Origin: Persephonella sp.
GTDB taxonomy: Bacteria > Aquificota > Aquificia > Aquificales > Hydrogenothermaceae
DNA: 37,378 bases
Direction of reading: 5' to 3'
Assembly (NCBI GenBank): GCA_027028005.1
Contig: JALVKE010000133.1
Coordinates: forward strand, 1-37,378
In this document: positions 1-6,937 of the stretch, piece by piece
Position numbering within the stretch: position 1 is the first letter of the stretch
Layout of the letters: the number at the start of each line of letters is the position of its first letter
Made by a program: the position numbers and the translations under genes
Notes under the pieces: generated by a model
What the model was told of the DNA's origin: nothing
What the model saw: only the letters and a program-made list of their open reading frames with translations
Databases searched by the model: none

Positions 1-1
1 T

Positions 2-472
2 ATATATGGAGAGGTAATCAGATTGAGTCCTATTGGCTTAAAACATGCAATAATAGTTAACAATTTAGTAGATATACTAAGCGATTTATTAAAAGAAACA
101 AATCTTAAATCAAAATATATTTTAAGTGTTCAAAATCCAGTTTTTTTATCACAAGAAAACTTAGTTCAGCCTGATGTAGCAATAGTAAGTAGAGAATTCC
201 CAAAAGAAAAACAACATCCAAAGCCAAAATATATAGAAGTATTAATAGAGGTTTCCGATATAACTTTAGAAAAAGATAGAAAAATAAAACTACCCCTTTA
301 TGCTAAATACGAAATAAAACAGGTATGGATAGTTGATTTAATCCAAAATCAAATAGAGGTTTATACGAAACCTTACAAAAATGAGTATTTAAACGTTCAA
401 ATATTTCCTATGGATAAAGAGATTTCTGTTTTTAACAAAAACATAAAAGTAAAGGATATACTTGATGTTTGA
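2..472 (+). CDS. Uma2-family (DUF820) PD-(D/E)XK nuclease-like protein, 5' end outside window
   Basis: The reading frame is open to the left edge: codons before the TTG at 23 read I-Y-G-E-V-I-R and continue into LSPIGLKHA, which is the usual Uma2 opening (Gly-Glu-x-x-x-x-SP-x-x-x-H). The TTG at 23 is therefore probably not the start and the true one lies upstream. The PD-(D/E)XK-like residues are visible: QPDVAIVS in the middle, then IEVLIEVSD, followed by the family's KLPLYAKYEIKQVWIVD segment. Uma2 proteins are restriction-endonuclease-fold proteins, often in many copies in bacterial genomes and of unclear role; some have been linked to mobile DNA. The stop codon overlaps the start of the next gene (ATGTTTGA). 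Confidence 0.85.
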   Translation: MYGEVIRLSPIGLKHAIIVNNLVDILSDLLKETNLKSKYILSVQNPVFLSQENLVQPDVAIVSREFPKEKQHPKPKYIEVLIEVSDITLEKDRKIKLPLYAKYEIKQVWIVDLIQNQIEVYTKPYKNEYLNVQIFPMDKEISVFNKNIKVKDILDV

Positions 473-935
473 AGCTTTAAAACACTGGGCGGAAGGAGTT
501 GTTGCTGATTACGGATATTTAGGGATTTTTATTATTTCTTTTACAGAGAGTATTATACAACCTGTTCCACCAGACCCTTTTATTACAGGTGGAACGGCGT
601 TTGGTCTTGTTCCTCTATATGCAGCATTAGTTGCCGCATTTGGCAGTGTTTCAGGTGGTTTAGTTGGATACTTTCTTGGAAAGTTTTTAGGAGAGCCTAT
701 TTTAAAAAAGTTTATCTCTGAAAAACATTACGAAAAAGGGGAGATATTATTTAGAAAATACGGTATATGGGCTGTTATTATTGCCGGAATAACACCTATT
801 CCTTTTAAAGTTATATGCTGGATGGCAGGTATTTTTGAAATGCCTATTTTAGGATTTTTAATCGCTGCATTTATAGGCAGATTTCCAAGATTTTTATTCA
901 TGGCATTTTTTGGACAGTGGCTAGGAAGTTTATGA
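465..935 (+). CDS. YqaA/DedA-type (VTT/SNARE-associated domain) membrane protein
   Basis: A 156-residue integral membrane protein. The ATG at 465 is preferred over the TTG at 462; it overlaps the upstream stop by 8 bases, indicating translational coupling. Early residues give a re-entrant-type segment (FTESIIQPVPPDPF) followed by a glycine-rich hydrophobic stretch (GSVSGGLVGYFLGKFLGEPI) and GITPIPFKVICWMAG. This is the arrangement of the YqaA branch of the DedA superfamily, whose members are linked to membrane homeostasis and lipid scrambling. The match to YqaA is by length (about 150 residues, shorter than DedA at about 200) and motif. The substrate cannot be read from sequence. The stop overlaps the ATG of the next gene (ATGA). 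Confidence 0.8.
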   Translation: MFEALKHWAEGVVADYGYLGIFIISFTESIIQPVPPDPFITGGTAFGLVPLYAALVAAFGSVSGGLVGYFLGKFLGEPILKKFISEKHYEKGEILFRKYGIWAVIIAGITPIPFKVICWMAGIFEMPILGFLIAAFIGRFPRFLFMAFFGQWLGSL

Positions 936-1102
936 AAAAAGTAAACTGTTATAAATGCGTATATTTTTATATAACATGGAATAAAAATCTTCCCTATGGA
1001 TGTAAAGCATTTGGTTTTAAAAGTCGTTTTCTGCCTTCTATAGAAGTAAAAAAAGCTTCAGGAAAAGAGTGTCTTTCTTTTAAAGAAAAAAAGAAACGTT
1101 AG
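932..1102 (+). CDS. Small four-cysteine protein (putative zinc-binding), 56 aa
   Basis: Starts at ATG 932, overlapping the stop of the preceding gene as ATGA, which decides the start over an in-frame GTG further upstream. It has 56 residues with cysteines at 6, 9, 24 and 47 (NCYKC, YGC, KEC), suggesting one bound metal, probably zinc. The short segments TWNKNLPYGCKAFGFKS and SGKECL look like a conserved bacterial small-protein family that I recall being annotated variously, including as uracil-DNA glycosylase, a label I do not trust for 56 residues. No function is assigned. It ends converging on flgF with a 4-base overlap. Confidence 0.7.
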   Translation: MKKVNCYKCVYFYITWNKNLPYGCKAFGFKSRFLPSIEVKKASGKECLSFKEKKKR

Positions 1103-1815
1103 GCTCTTCCAATTTCATTAGCTTTCTGTTCCATACTATCTAAACTTCTCATTAAGTTTCCATATATCTCAAATCTTCTCTGTGCCTGTATAAGATCAAT
1201 CATTTCTTTAACAGGATTTACATTAGATTTTTCAAGATAGCCTTGACTTATCACCACTTCCGCAGGTATCTCATTACTGTTTGGTCTGTAATATGTCCCA
1301 CCTATAGGTTTAACATCTACAAAGTTTGATATCTTTATTGTCGCAACAAGTTCTCCATCCTGATAGATCTCTCCAAACTCATTAATTGATAAGTTTTCTG
1401 TAGTTTCTAGCTGTATTCTATTTCCAGCATCATCTAGAAGATAGTTTCCTCTAGCATCTACAATATAACCTTCAGTATCAAGGAAAAAATGACCATCTCT
1501 TGAGTAAACAACACCATTAGGAGTTTGAATATTAAAGAATCCATCTCCTTTAATAGCCAAATCTAAAGGCTCATCTGTTTTTTCTAAAACTCCCTGTGTT
1601 AAAACAACAGGAGAGTCTTCAAATCTTGGAAACACAAATAGGTCTCTTGTATCTCCTTTATTTTTGGGGATATACTGACTCATCTCCTTAAGAAGCACTT
1701 TCTTAAATCCAGGAGTATCAACATTTGCTATATTGTTTGTAGTGATATTAAGTTCTTCTAAAGCTCTTTCCCCACCAGATGCAAGGACATATATAGGTTG
1801 AAAATTAACAGCCAT
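1099..1815 (-). CDS. flgF: Flagellar basal-body rod protein FlgF (FlgF/FlgG family)
   Basis: A 238-residue axial rod protein. The N-terminus carries the flagellar rod signature (ITTNNIANVDTPGFKK) and the C-terminus the coiled-coil partner segment ending MIDLIQAQRRFEIYGNLMRSL. The central part has DEPLDLAIKGDGFFNIQTP and YSRDGHFFLDTEGYIV, typical of FlgF/FlgG/FlgE. The length is that of FlgF (about 240-250) rather than FlgG (about 260), but the two are close paralogues, so FlgG is possible. It forms the proximal rod in the periplasm after export through the flagellar type III apparatus. ATG at 1815 is preceded by a GGGAG ribosome site. It is last in the fliG-fliM-fliN-flgF run, 22 bases after fliN. 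Confidence 0.85.
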   Translation of the reverse strand: MAVNFQPIYVLASGGERALEELNITTNNIANVDTPGFKKVLLKEMSQYIPKNKGDTRDLFVFPRFEDSPVVLTQGVLEKTDEPLDLAIKGDGFFNIQTPNGVVYSRDGHFFLDTEGYIVDARGNYLLDDAGNRIQLETTENLSINEFGEIYQDGELVATIKISNFVDVKPIGGTYYRPNSNEIPAEVVISQGYLEKSNVNPVKEMIDLIQAQRRFEIYGNLMRSLDSMEQKANEIGRA

Positions 1816-1837
1816 ATTTCACTCTCCCTTTTCTTTA

Positions 1838-2335
1838 CTATTCGAAATCTTCTGTAAATAACCTTAACCTTTCCTGTGCAGTTATTATATTTGTTATCCT
1901 TATAGCAAAGTTATTATCAACAGTATAAAGTTCGCCTCTTGCTACAAGCTTTCCATTTATTTTTAAATCCACAGGTTGCTCAATAAACTTGTCAAGTTCC
2001 ACTATCGAGTTAGGGGCTAGCCTTAAAATCTCTTCTAAAGGAAGTTCTGTTTGTCCTATTTCTACAGACACCTCAAGAGGTATATCCATGAATATCTCAA
2101 GTTTTTCACTTCCTTCTATAGGAGTCTCTACTTTTTCTTCTATTTCTGAAACAGACTTTGAAACAACTTCTTCAGTGGAAGTTTCTTCAGCAGCTTTAGC
2201 CCACTCTTCTGCTAACTTTTCCTGATCTAATTTTTGAGATTCTTCTTCAGAACTTTCAGCCATACTAGCCCATTCTTCTGCTAATTTTTCTTGATCTACT
2301 TCTTCCTGTGTTTGATCTTCTTTATTTTCTTCCAT
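1838..2335 (-). CDS. fliN: Flagellar motor switch protein FliN (extended, repeated N-terminus)
   Basis: A 165-residue protein with a C-terminal SpoA/C-ring domain (about residues 80-160): MDIPLEVSVEIGQTELPLEEIL, then NSIVELDKFIEQPVDLKINGKLVARGE, VDNNFAIRIT and the final ERL. It forms the lower C-ring and docks the export ATPase complex through FliH. The first 75 residues are very acidic and contain the block DQEKLAEEWA twice (residues 14-23 and 37-46). Many FliN proteins have a single WA-containing motif near the N-terminus (LADEWAAAL type), so this looks like a duplication. The ATG at 2335 lies 1 base after the fliM stop and has an AGAGGA ribosome site. Confidence 0.9.
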   Translation of the reverse strand: MEENKEDQTQEEVDQEKLAEEWASMAESSEEESQKLDQEKLAEEWAKAAEETSTEEVVSKSVSEIEEKVETPIEGSEKLEIFMDIPLEVSVEIGQTELPLEEILRLAPNSIVELDKFIEQPVDLKINGKLVARGELYTVDNNFAIRITNIITAQERLRLFTEDFE

Positions 2336-2336
2336 C

Positions 2337-3308
2337 TTATTCCTCTTTTAAAGAGTTGTTATTTTCTAAAAATTTTGTAATTAATGCAGCATATTTATTT
2401 TCTACTTTACCTAGTTTAGCTAGGAATTTTTTACTATCTTCAACATAAAGAGGAAGTTCATCATCTTTAGTTACATCAAGTTTTATTTCAGTTCCTATAT
2501 CCCAGGACAGAATGTCCCTAACTTTGAATGTTTTTTTTGCTAGCTCTAGGGTTAAAATAAGTTTTAAGCTTAAAACTTTATTAATTAAATTCTCTTTCCA
2601 GACAGGGTCTTCAGTTAAAGGTGATTGGGAATAGACTATATCTTTTATAGGCATAAACATTCCCTGTGGGAAAACAAAAAAGAAAGGTGCTTCATATCCA
2701 CCAATATCTAAACTGCATTCAACAACAATTATTTTTTCATTTGGAGATACAATCTTAGCAAGACTTGGATTGAGCTCTATAGATATAAGTTCAATATCTA
2801 CAGGATATAAATTCTCCCAAACTTTTTCAAAATTCTTTAAAATGATATCAACAAAATCCTGAACAATTTTTATCTCTAGTTTTGTAAATTCTCTTCCTTC
2901 AACTTTAAATGGTTTTGCAGGACCCCCAAATAAGACGCTTATAACTGTAAAAACAAGTCTTGAATCTATAATAAGAAGTGCATTTTCTTTTAGAGGCTTC
3001 ATTGAAAAAATAGAAAAACTAGCAGGTAGAGGAATTTTCATCATAAAAGAGTTAAATCTTGTTATATACATGTTGTCTTTCGAAACCATTCCAACATCAT
3101 GAATTATCTTTCTAACATCTTCACGAAAAGCTTTTATCCACCTTTCAAAGATCATATCAAGACCAGGAAGACCACCTTTCTTTATATGCTCTACTTCAGA
3201 AAAGTTAAAAGGTTTTGCAGAAAGATTTTCCTCTTTTGTTTCTCTATTTTCACTCTCCCCACCAAGTAAAGCGTCTATCTCTTCCTGAGATAGAAATTCT
3301 TCTGACAA
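2337..3308 (-). CDS. fliM: Flagellar motor switch protein FliM
   Basis: 323 residues. It begins with the CheY-P-binding peptide motif LSQEEIDALL (residues 5-14), then a middle domain (about 40-230; VFTVISVLFGGPAKPF, FTKLEIKIVQDFVDIIL, IELNPSLAKIVSPNE) and a C-terminal SpoA domain (about 245-315) that pairs with FliN. The start is a TTG at 3308 with a strong GGAGG 7 bases upstream; no better ATG exists nearby. FliM links chemotaxis signalling to the C-ring and binds FliG. No che gene is in the window, but the intact N-terminal motif implies a CheY elsewhere in the genome. Second gene of the operon, 52 bases after fliG. Confidence 0.95.
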   Translation of the reverse strand: MSEEFLSQEEIDALLGGESENRETKEENLSAKPFNFSEVEHIKKGGLPGLDMIFERWIKAFREDVRKIIHDVGMVSKDNMYITRFNSFMMKIPLPASFSIFSMKPLKENALLIIDSRLVFTVISVLFGGPAKPFKVEGREFTKLEIKIVQDFVDIILKNFEKVWENLYPVDIELISIELNPSLAKIVSPNEKIIVVECSLDIGGYEAPFFFVFPQGMFMPIKDIVYSQSPLTEDPVWKENLINKVLSLKLILTLELAKKTFKVRDILSWDIGTEIKLDVTKDDELPLYVEDSKKFLAKLGKVENKYAALITKFLENNNSLKEE

Positions 3309-3360
3309 AATATTCCTCCTATGTTTATATAGAAGCTTATCGTTTTATACTAGTTTTAAA

Positions 3361-4398
3361 TTAAACCATTTCTTCACCAGCACCATACTCAATGATACCT
3401 TTTTCTATAAGACTTTTAATTGTAGCTATTATTTTCTTTCTAGCTTTTTCCACATCAGATTTTTTTACAGGTCCTAAAACTTCCATATCTTCTAAGAACA
3501 TCTGAGCAGCTCTTTTAGACATATTAGATAAAAATTTATCTAGTATTTCCTGTGGTGCACCTTTTAATGCAATAAGTAAATCATTTTTGTCCACAACTTT
3601 GAGAATTTCTATAATAGCTCTGTTATCAAGTTTAACAATATCTTCAAACTTAAACATTCTCTCTTCTATTGCATCTGCAAGAGAAGGATTTTCTTTTCTA
3701 ATCTCATCTAATATCTCCTGTGTTAACTCTTTAGGTAAGATATTTACTATTTCTGCTGCTACATCAATACCACTTACACTTTCCTCTTTACCGGCACCTA
3801 TTGTCATAAGTTCTTCTTCTAACGTATCAGCAACAATTTTGACCATGTCATAAGATATCTTCTCTATAGATGCTATCCTTTTTATAACTTCTTCCTGAAG
3901 ATTTGTAACTCCTAAACGCTTTGGTAGATACTGTATAACCTCAGCTGCTTTCATAGGACTTAGCTGAGATAATATTAAAGCTATAACTTGTGGATGTTCA
4001 TTTTTCAGCATATTAGCAATAAATTTTGGATCCATCTTTTCAAGTTCTCTAAATATAGCTTTTCCTTCTTCAGCTGACATGGTTTCTGTAAGGAGTTTCT
4101 CAAGCTTATCAGGAGGAAGAGCTTTTTCTAGAACCTTTTTAATATTCTCAGGAGCTATTTTTAAAGGTGTAAGTTCTTTCAAAGTATCGTAAGCTTCTTC
4201 TAAAACAGATTTTGCAAGTTCTCGAGATGGATTTTCTATAGTTAAGATCTGCTTTACAATTTTTTCAATTTCATGTTCCTTTAAATATTTAAATATTTTA
4301 GCAGCTTTCTCTTCTGGAAGGAGGGATAGTAAAATAGCTGCTTTTTCAGGACCTTTTAAATTTTTAATATCTTTATTATTATTATTATTTTCCGGCAC
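3361..4398 (-). CDS. fliG: Flagellar motor switch protein FliG
   Basis: 345 residues, full length for the family. The N-terminal domain (GPEKAAILLSLLPEEKAAKI) binds FliF. The middle domain carries the conserved EHPQ motif (residues 134-137) followed by VIALILSQLSP. The C-terminal domain has the charged torque helix (FEDIVKLDNRAIIEIL) that contacts the stator. The start is GTG at 4398 with AGGAAAAG upstream. The first ten residues include five asparagines encoded by an AAT run, giving a small triplet repeat that cannot shift frame. First gene of the operon; its promoter is described separately. Confidence 0.95.
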   Translation of the reverse strand: MPENNNNNKDIKNLKGPEKAAILLSLLPEEKAAKIFKYLKEHEIEKIVKQILTIENPSRELAKSVLEEAYDTLKELTPLKIAPENIKKVLEKALPPDKLEKLLTETMSAEEGKAIFRELEKMDPKFIANMLKNEHPQVIALILSQLSPMKAAEVIQYLPKRLGVTNLQEEVIKRIASIEKISYDMVKIVADTLEEELMTIGAGKEESVSGIDVAAEIVNILPKELTQEILDEIRKENPSLADAIEERMFKFEDIVKLDNRAIIEILKVVDKNDLLIALKGAPQEILDKFLSNMSKRAAQMFLEDMEVLGPVKKSDVEKARKKIIATIKSLIEKGIIEYGAGEEMV

Positions 4399-4436
4399 TT
4401 TTCTTTTCCTAAAAGTATAGATAAAACTGATTTTAT

Positions 4437-4465
4437 ATTATATGGGATAGAATTAGATTTGTAAA
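4437..4465 (-). promoter_or_regulatory. sigma70-type promoter of fliG-fliM-fliN-flgF
   Basis: Read on the minus strand, TTTACA (4460-4465) is followed after exactly 17 bases by TATAAT (4437-4442). The predicted start near 4430 leaves a leader of about 30 bases before the fliG GTG. The -35 box lies in one arm of the inverted repeat at 4457-4479. Confidence 0.75.
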
Positions 4466-4479
4466 AAGAATTTACAAAT
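4457..4479. promoter_or_regulatory. 9-5-9 inverted repeat over the fliG -35 box (putative operator)
   Basis: The arms ATTTGTAAA and TTTACAAAT are perfect complements separated by AAGAA. Its position over the -35 hexamer suggests a repressor or competing regulator site rather than a terminator, since the sqr terminator lies separately at 4483-4508. A nearly identical 9-5-9 repeat with the same placement occurs at 29082-29104 before the GGDEF-EAL gene. Confidence 0.6.
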
Positions 4480-4482
4480 AAG

Positions 4483-4508
4483 AAAAAACCCCCCATTAGG
4501 GAGGTTTT
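4483..4508 (-). terminator. Rho-independent terminator of the sqr transcript
   Basis: On the minus strand the RNA reads AAAACCTCCC, loop TAAT, GGGGGGUUUU (one G-U pair), then a run of U. It lies just after the 45-residue gene that follows sqr and closes that transcript before the flagellar promoter. Confidence 0.85.
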
Positions 4509-4512
4509 ATTC

Positions 4513-4650
4513 TTAATGAACCTTTCTAGTTAATTTCCAGAAATGTAATCCTAGTACAATGAATCTATAAAGCTGATAAAATATATTTTTTCTTCTTTTT
4601 CTTTCAGCTTCCGTGAAAACAAATTTTGCAGTCACTTTGTGTCTTGGCAT
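4513..4650 (-). CDS. 45-residue basic protein co-transcribed with sqr
   Basis: An unrecognised short gene between sqr and the terminator: ATG at 4648-4650, TAA at 4513-4515. It has a strong GGAGG 9 bases upstream of the ATG, which together with its position supports it as real. The protein starts MPRHKVTAKFVFTEAERKRR, is very basic in its first half, then has an aromatic, partly hydrophobic segment (residues 24-40, FYQLYRFIVLGLHFWKL) that could form a membrane-surface helix, and ends RKVH. A role in anchoring or modulating the membrane-associated SQR is only a guess from position and charge. Confidence 0.65.
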   Translation of the reverse strand: MPRHKVTAKFVFTEAERKRRKNIFYQLYRFIVLGLHFWKLTRKVH

Positions 4651-4671
4651 TTTCATTACCTCCATTTTTAA

Positions 4672-6096
4672 TTAAGGGATGAGCTTCCAACCTGGTTTAG
4701 CTTGAAGTTTATAAAGGAATGCATAGTGTAATAAAGCTTTAAACCAAGAACCAGCTAAACCTATTTCCGCTACACAAAGATCTAAATCTCTTCCATAATC
4801 AGGATATTCAGCATAATTTCTTGCAACAGGATATATAGCTATAGTAGCAGCTTCTCCAGTTACCCAGTGGTTTTTCATCGAAGCAACACAAAGTCCTGGT
4901 GTTTCAGCCATTGAAGCTGTATGAGATGGTTCTTTTCCTTCAATCATATCTACTATGTTTAAAATAGCAGCTTTACCAGAAAGTTCAGATGTATAACCTG
5001 TTCTTGGAGGAGTTGGTCCAATTGGTGTACCATCAGGAGCTTTTCCTGGTTCAGATAATGGTCCAGGTGGTGCAAAAGCAATACCAGCAGCAAATACATT
5101 TTTATATGTAGGATTTTGATATTTTTTAGGCCAGTCTGGACCATCTAGCTCTTCATAAGGCTTTCCATAGTTAGCATCAACTTTTACAAATCCTGCAGGG
5201 TTACACATTTTTTCTGTGATATCATTTCCATCTTTATCAATCCATTTGATAGGTTGAGCTTTAAAAGGAGGTATAAGCATTGCAAAGTCAAAATCAAATT
5301 CCTTCTCTTCACCTTCTAGGTTTACAGTGTAAATTTTTCCTTCTTCAACTTTTCTAACATGGCTTCTAATTTCCCACTTTATACCATATTCTTCAAATAA
5401 TGCCTCAGCCATCATTTCTGAAGTATATATAAGTCCACCTTGTTTTGCTTCAAGGCCGTCTATTCCAAAATCTCCAAGTCTTGGTTCATTTGAGAGCCAC
5501 ATAATTTCAACCTTATCCCTAAGCCCTCTATCTACAAGATCATTATGAACGTTACATATATATTCAAAAGCGGCTCCTTGACATGTAGCAAGTCCATGTC
5601 CTGTTCCAATAACTATCTTTGCCCTATCTCCTTTTTCTAATCTATTTACAAGCTCTAAGTAAGCTGCAGCCGCTTTTGTTGCATGAGGTGGTGTACAGAT
5701 AGATTGTGTATATCCATTGTCAGGACCTAAACCAGGAGTCGCAGCAAAGTTGAGATAAGGTCCTGTTGCAATTAATACATAATCATAACTTACCTGTTTC
5801 TTTTCTCCATTTGGAAGTTCTGCTACTACATACTGATCATCAGGATGAACTTCTGTAACAGTTCCATGAATATAGTTGATCCCCATTTTGTCGTAGACAG
5901 GTTTTAAGTCAAACTGTGTCTCCTCTGCTGCCATCTGACCAACACCAACCCAAACAAGTGAAGGTATATAAGTAAATTTAGGAACCCTACTTATAACAGT
6001 AATCTCATGGTGCCCTTTTCCTTTAAGGGCATCTGCACCTATTAAAGCTGCATAATGGCCAGCAAAACCTGCCCCTACAATAACAATTTTAGCCAT
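4672..6096 (-). CDS. sqr: Sulfide:quinone oxidoreductase (FAD-dependent)
   Basis: Oxidises sulfide at the membrane and passes electrons to quinone, releasing polysulfide or sulfur. 474 residues from the ATG at 6096; that start is chosen because GGAGG lies 8 bases upstream, inside an in-frame ATG at 6111 that would otherwise add five residues. Residues 1-20 hold the FAD-binding GAGFAG motif. Cys172 in GLATCQGAAFEY and Cys403 in PGLCVAS sit where the two redox-active cysteines of SQR are expected; further cysteines are 134, 181, 298 and 441. A second dinucleotide motif (FAAGIAFAPP) is followed by a Pro/Gly-rich insertion (residues 343-366). Length and insertion point away from the short type I enzymes; I cannot fix the SQR type without a tree. 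Divergent from gpmA. Confidence 0.93.
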   Translation of the reverse strand: MAKIVIVGAGFAGHYAALIGADALKGKGHHEITVISRVPKFTYIPSLVWVGVGQMAAEETQFDLKPVYDKMGINYIHGTVTEVHPDDQYVVAELPNGEKKQVSYDYVLIATGPYLNFAATPGLGPDNGYTQSICTPPHATKAAAAYLELVNRLEKGDRAKIVIGTGHGLATCQGAAFEYICNVHNDLVDRGLRDKVEIMWLSNEPRLGDFGIDGLEAKQGGLIYTSEMMAEALFEEYGIKWEIRSHVRKVEEGKIYTVNLEGEEKEFDFDFAMLIPPFKAQPIKWIDKDGNDITEKMCNPAGFVKVDANYGKPYEELDGPDWPKKYQNPTYKNVFAAGIAFAPPGPLSEPGKAPDGTPIGPTPPRTGYTSELSGKAAILNIVDMIEGKEPSHTASMAETPGLCVASMKNHWVTGEAATIAIYPVARNYAEYPDYGRDLDLCVAEIGLAGSWFKALLHYAFLYKLQAKPGWKLIP

Positions 6097-6132
6097 ATCC
6101 GTTGCCTCCATAAGCTTTTTCTTCTTTCAATA

Positions 6133-6141
6133 ATTATAGCA
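6133..6141 (-). promoter_or_regulatory. Extended -10 promoter of sqr
   Basis: On the minus strand TGC is directly followed by TATAAT, an extended -10 element. A TTGTCT lies 19 bases upstream as a weak -35. A start near 6126 gives a leader of about 30 bases before the chosen sqr ATG. Confidence 0.6.
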
Positions 6142-6153
6142 CTACTAAAAATT

Positions 6154-6169
6154 TATGAGACAAATCACA
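6154..6169. promoter_or_regulatory. CRP/FNR-type box upstream of sqr
   Basis: TATGA-N6-TCACA (minus strand TGTGA-N6-TCATA) differs by one base from the CRP consensus TGTGA-N6-TCACA and has the TGA-N6-TCA core of the CRP/FNR superfamily. It is centred about 35 bases upstream of the predicted sqr start. Functional assignment is inference; such cores arise by chance in AT-rich DNA. Confidence 0.35.
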
Positions 6170-6201
6170 TATCTTAAAGATAATAATACAGCTTTAACGA
6201 A

Positions 6202-6221
6202 AAGTTAACAAATATTAACTT
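6202..6221. repeat. Short inverted repeat in the sqr-gpmA intergenic region
   Basis: AAGTTAA and TTAACTT flank six bases. The left half extended to AAGTTAACAA recurs at 24488-24497 upstream of the sulfur/Mo operon, each copy roughly 80 bases upstream of the predicted transcription start. Nothing else is evident in the rest of this intergenic region apart from the gpmA ribosome site AGGAGAGG. Confidence 0.3.
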
Positions 6222-6302
6222 CAAATAATCAAATCAATTTAATAAAATTTTTAATGACTAGTTAAGGATGTTAAAATAACAAAAAAATAAAAGGAGAGGA
6301 AA

Positions 6303-6914
6303 ATGCCAAAACTTGTCCTTGTAAGACATGGTCAATCTATATGGAATTTACAAAACCGATTTACCGGATGGATTGATGTTCCTTTAACAGAAAAAGGAAA
6401 AGAAGAAGCTTTCAAAGCTGGGGAACTTTTAAAAGATATAAGATTTGATGTAGCTTACACGTCAAATCTTACTAGAGCTCAAGAAACGTTAAGAATCATT
6501 TTGGAAACTATTGGACTACTTATACCTGTTATAAAAGATGCCGCTTTAAATGAAAGACATTATGGTGCTTTACAAGGATTAAACAAAGACAGAGCTAGAG
6601 AAAAATGGGGTAAAGAGATAGTTCATCTATGGAGAAGAAGTTATGACATTCCACCTCCAGAGGGAGAATCTTTAAAAGATACAGCAGCTAGAACAATACC
6701 TTTTTTAGAAAGAGCAATAATGGGTGATATATATGATGGTAGAGATGTTTTAGTAGTTGCCCATGGAAACTCTTTGAGAAGTATTGTTATGTACTTAGAA
6801 AAGCTGGGACCAGATGAGATTATAAAAGTAGAAATACCTACAGGAACTCCGATTGTCTATGATTTGGATAAAGAAGGAAATATAGTAGGTAAAGAAATAA
6901 GACATTTAGATTAA
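6303..6914 (+). CDS. gpmA: 2,3-bisphosphoglycerate-dependent phosphoglycerate mutase-type protein
   Basis: Interconverts 3- and 2-phosphoglycerate in glycolysis/gluconeogenesis through a phosphohistidine. The family motifs appear in order: LVRHGQSIWN (catalytic His9), FTGWIDVPLTEKG, YTSNLTRAQET, LNERHYGALQG, PPPEGESL, VVAHGNSLR (second His) and the IPTGTP segment. At 203 residues it is shorter than E. coli GpmA (about 250), but motifs absent from generic histidine phosphatases (NERHYG, PTGTP) support GpmA. ATG at 6303 has AGGAGAGG upstream. Single-gene unit ended by a strong terminator. Confidence 0.9.
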   Translation: MPKLVLVRHGQSIWNLQNRFTGWIDVPLTEKGKEEAFKAGELLKDIRFDVAYTSNLTRAQETLRIILETIGLLIPVIKDAALNERHYGALQGLNKDRAREKWGKEIVHLWRRSYDIPPPEGESLKDTAARTIPFLERAIMGDIYDGRDVLVVAHGNSLRSIVMYLEKLGPDEIIKVEIPTGTPIVYDLDKEGNIVGKEIRHLD

Positions 6915-6935
6915 AAGCCCCTTAAAGGGGCTTTT
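6913..6935. terminator. Bidirectional terminator between gpmA and the SCP2-like gene
   Basis: AAAAGCCCC and GGGGCTTTT form a 9-base stem around TTAAA, starting in the gpmA stop codon. The flanking A and T runs let it work on both strands, ending gpmA and the convergent SCP2-like gene. Confidence 0.85.
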
Positions 6936-6937
6936 AA

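Noticed and set aside
4375-4390. ATT triplet run at the fliG start as a phase-variable repeat
   Set aside because: Unit length is three bases, so changes would add or remove asparagines without a frameshift.
6097-6111. Five-residue N-terminal extension of SQR from the ATG at 6111
   Set aside because: That ATG overlaps the GGAGG ribosome site serving the ATG at 6096, and the FAD-binding strand begins right after the second ATG.
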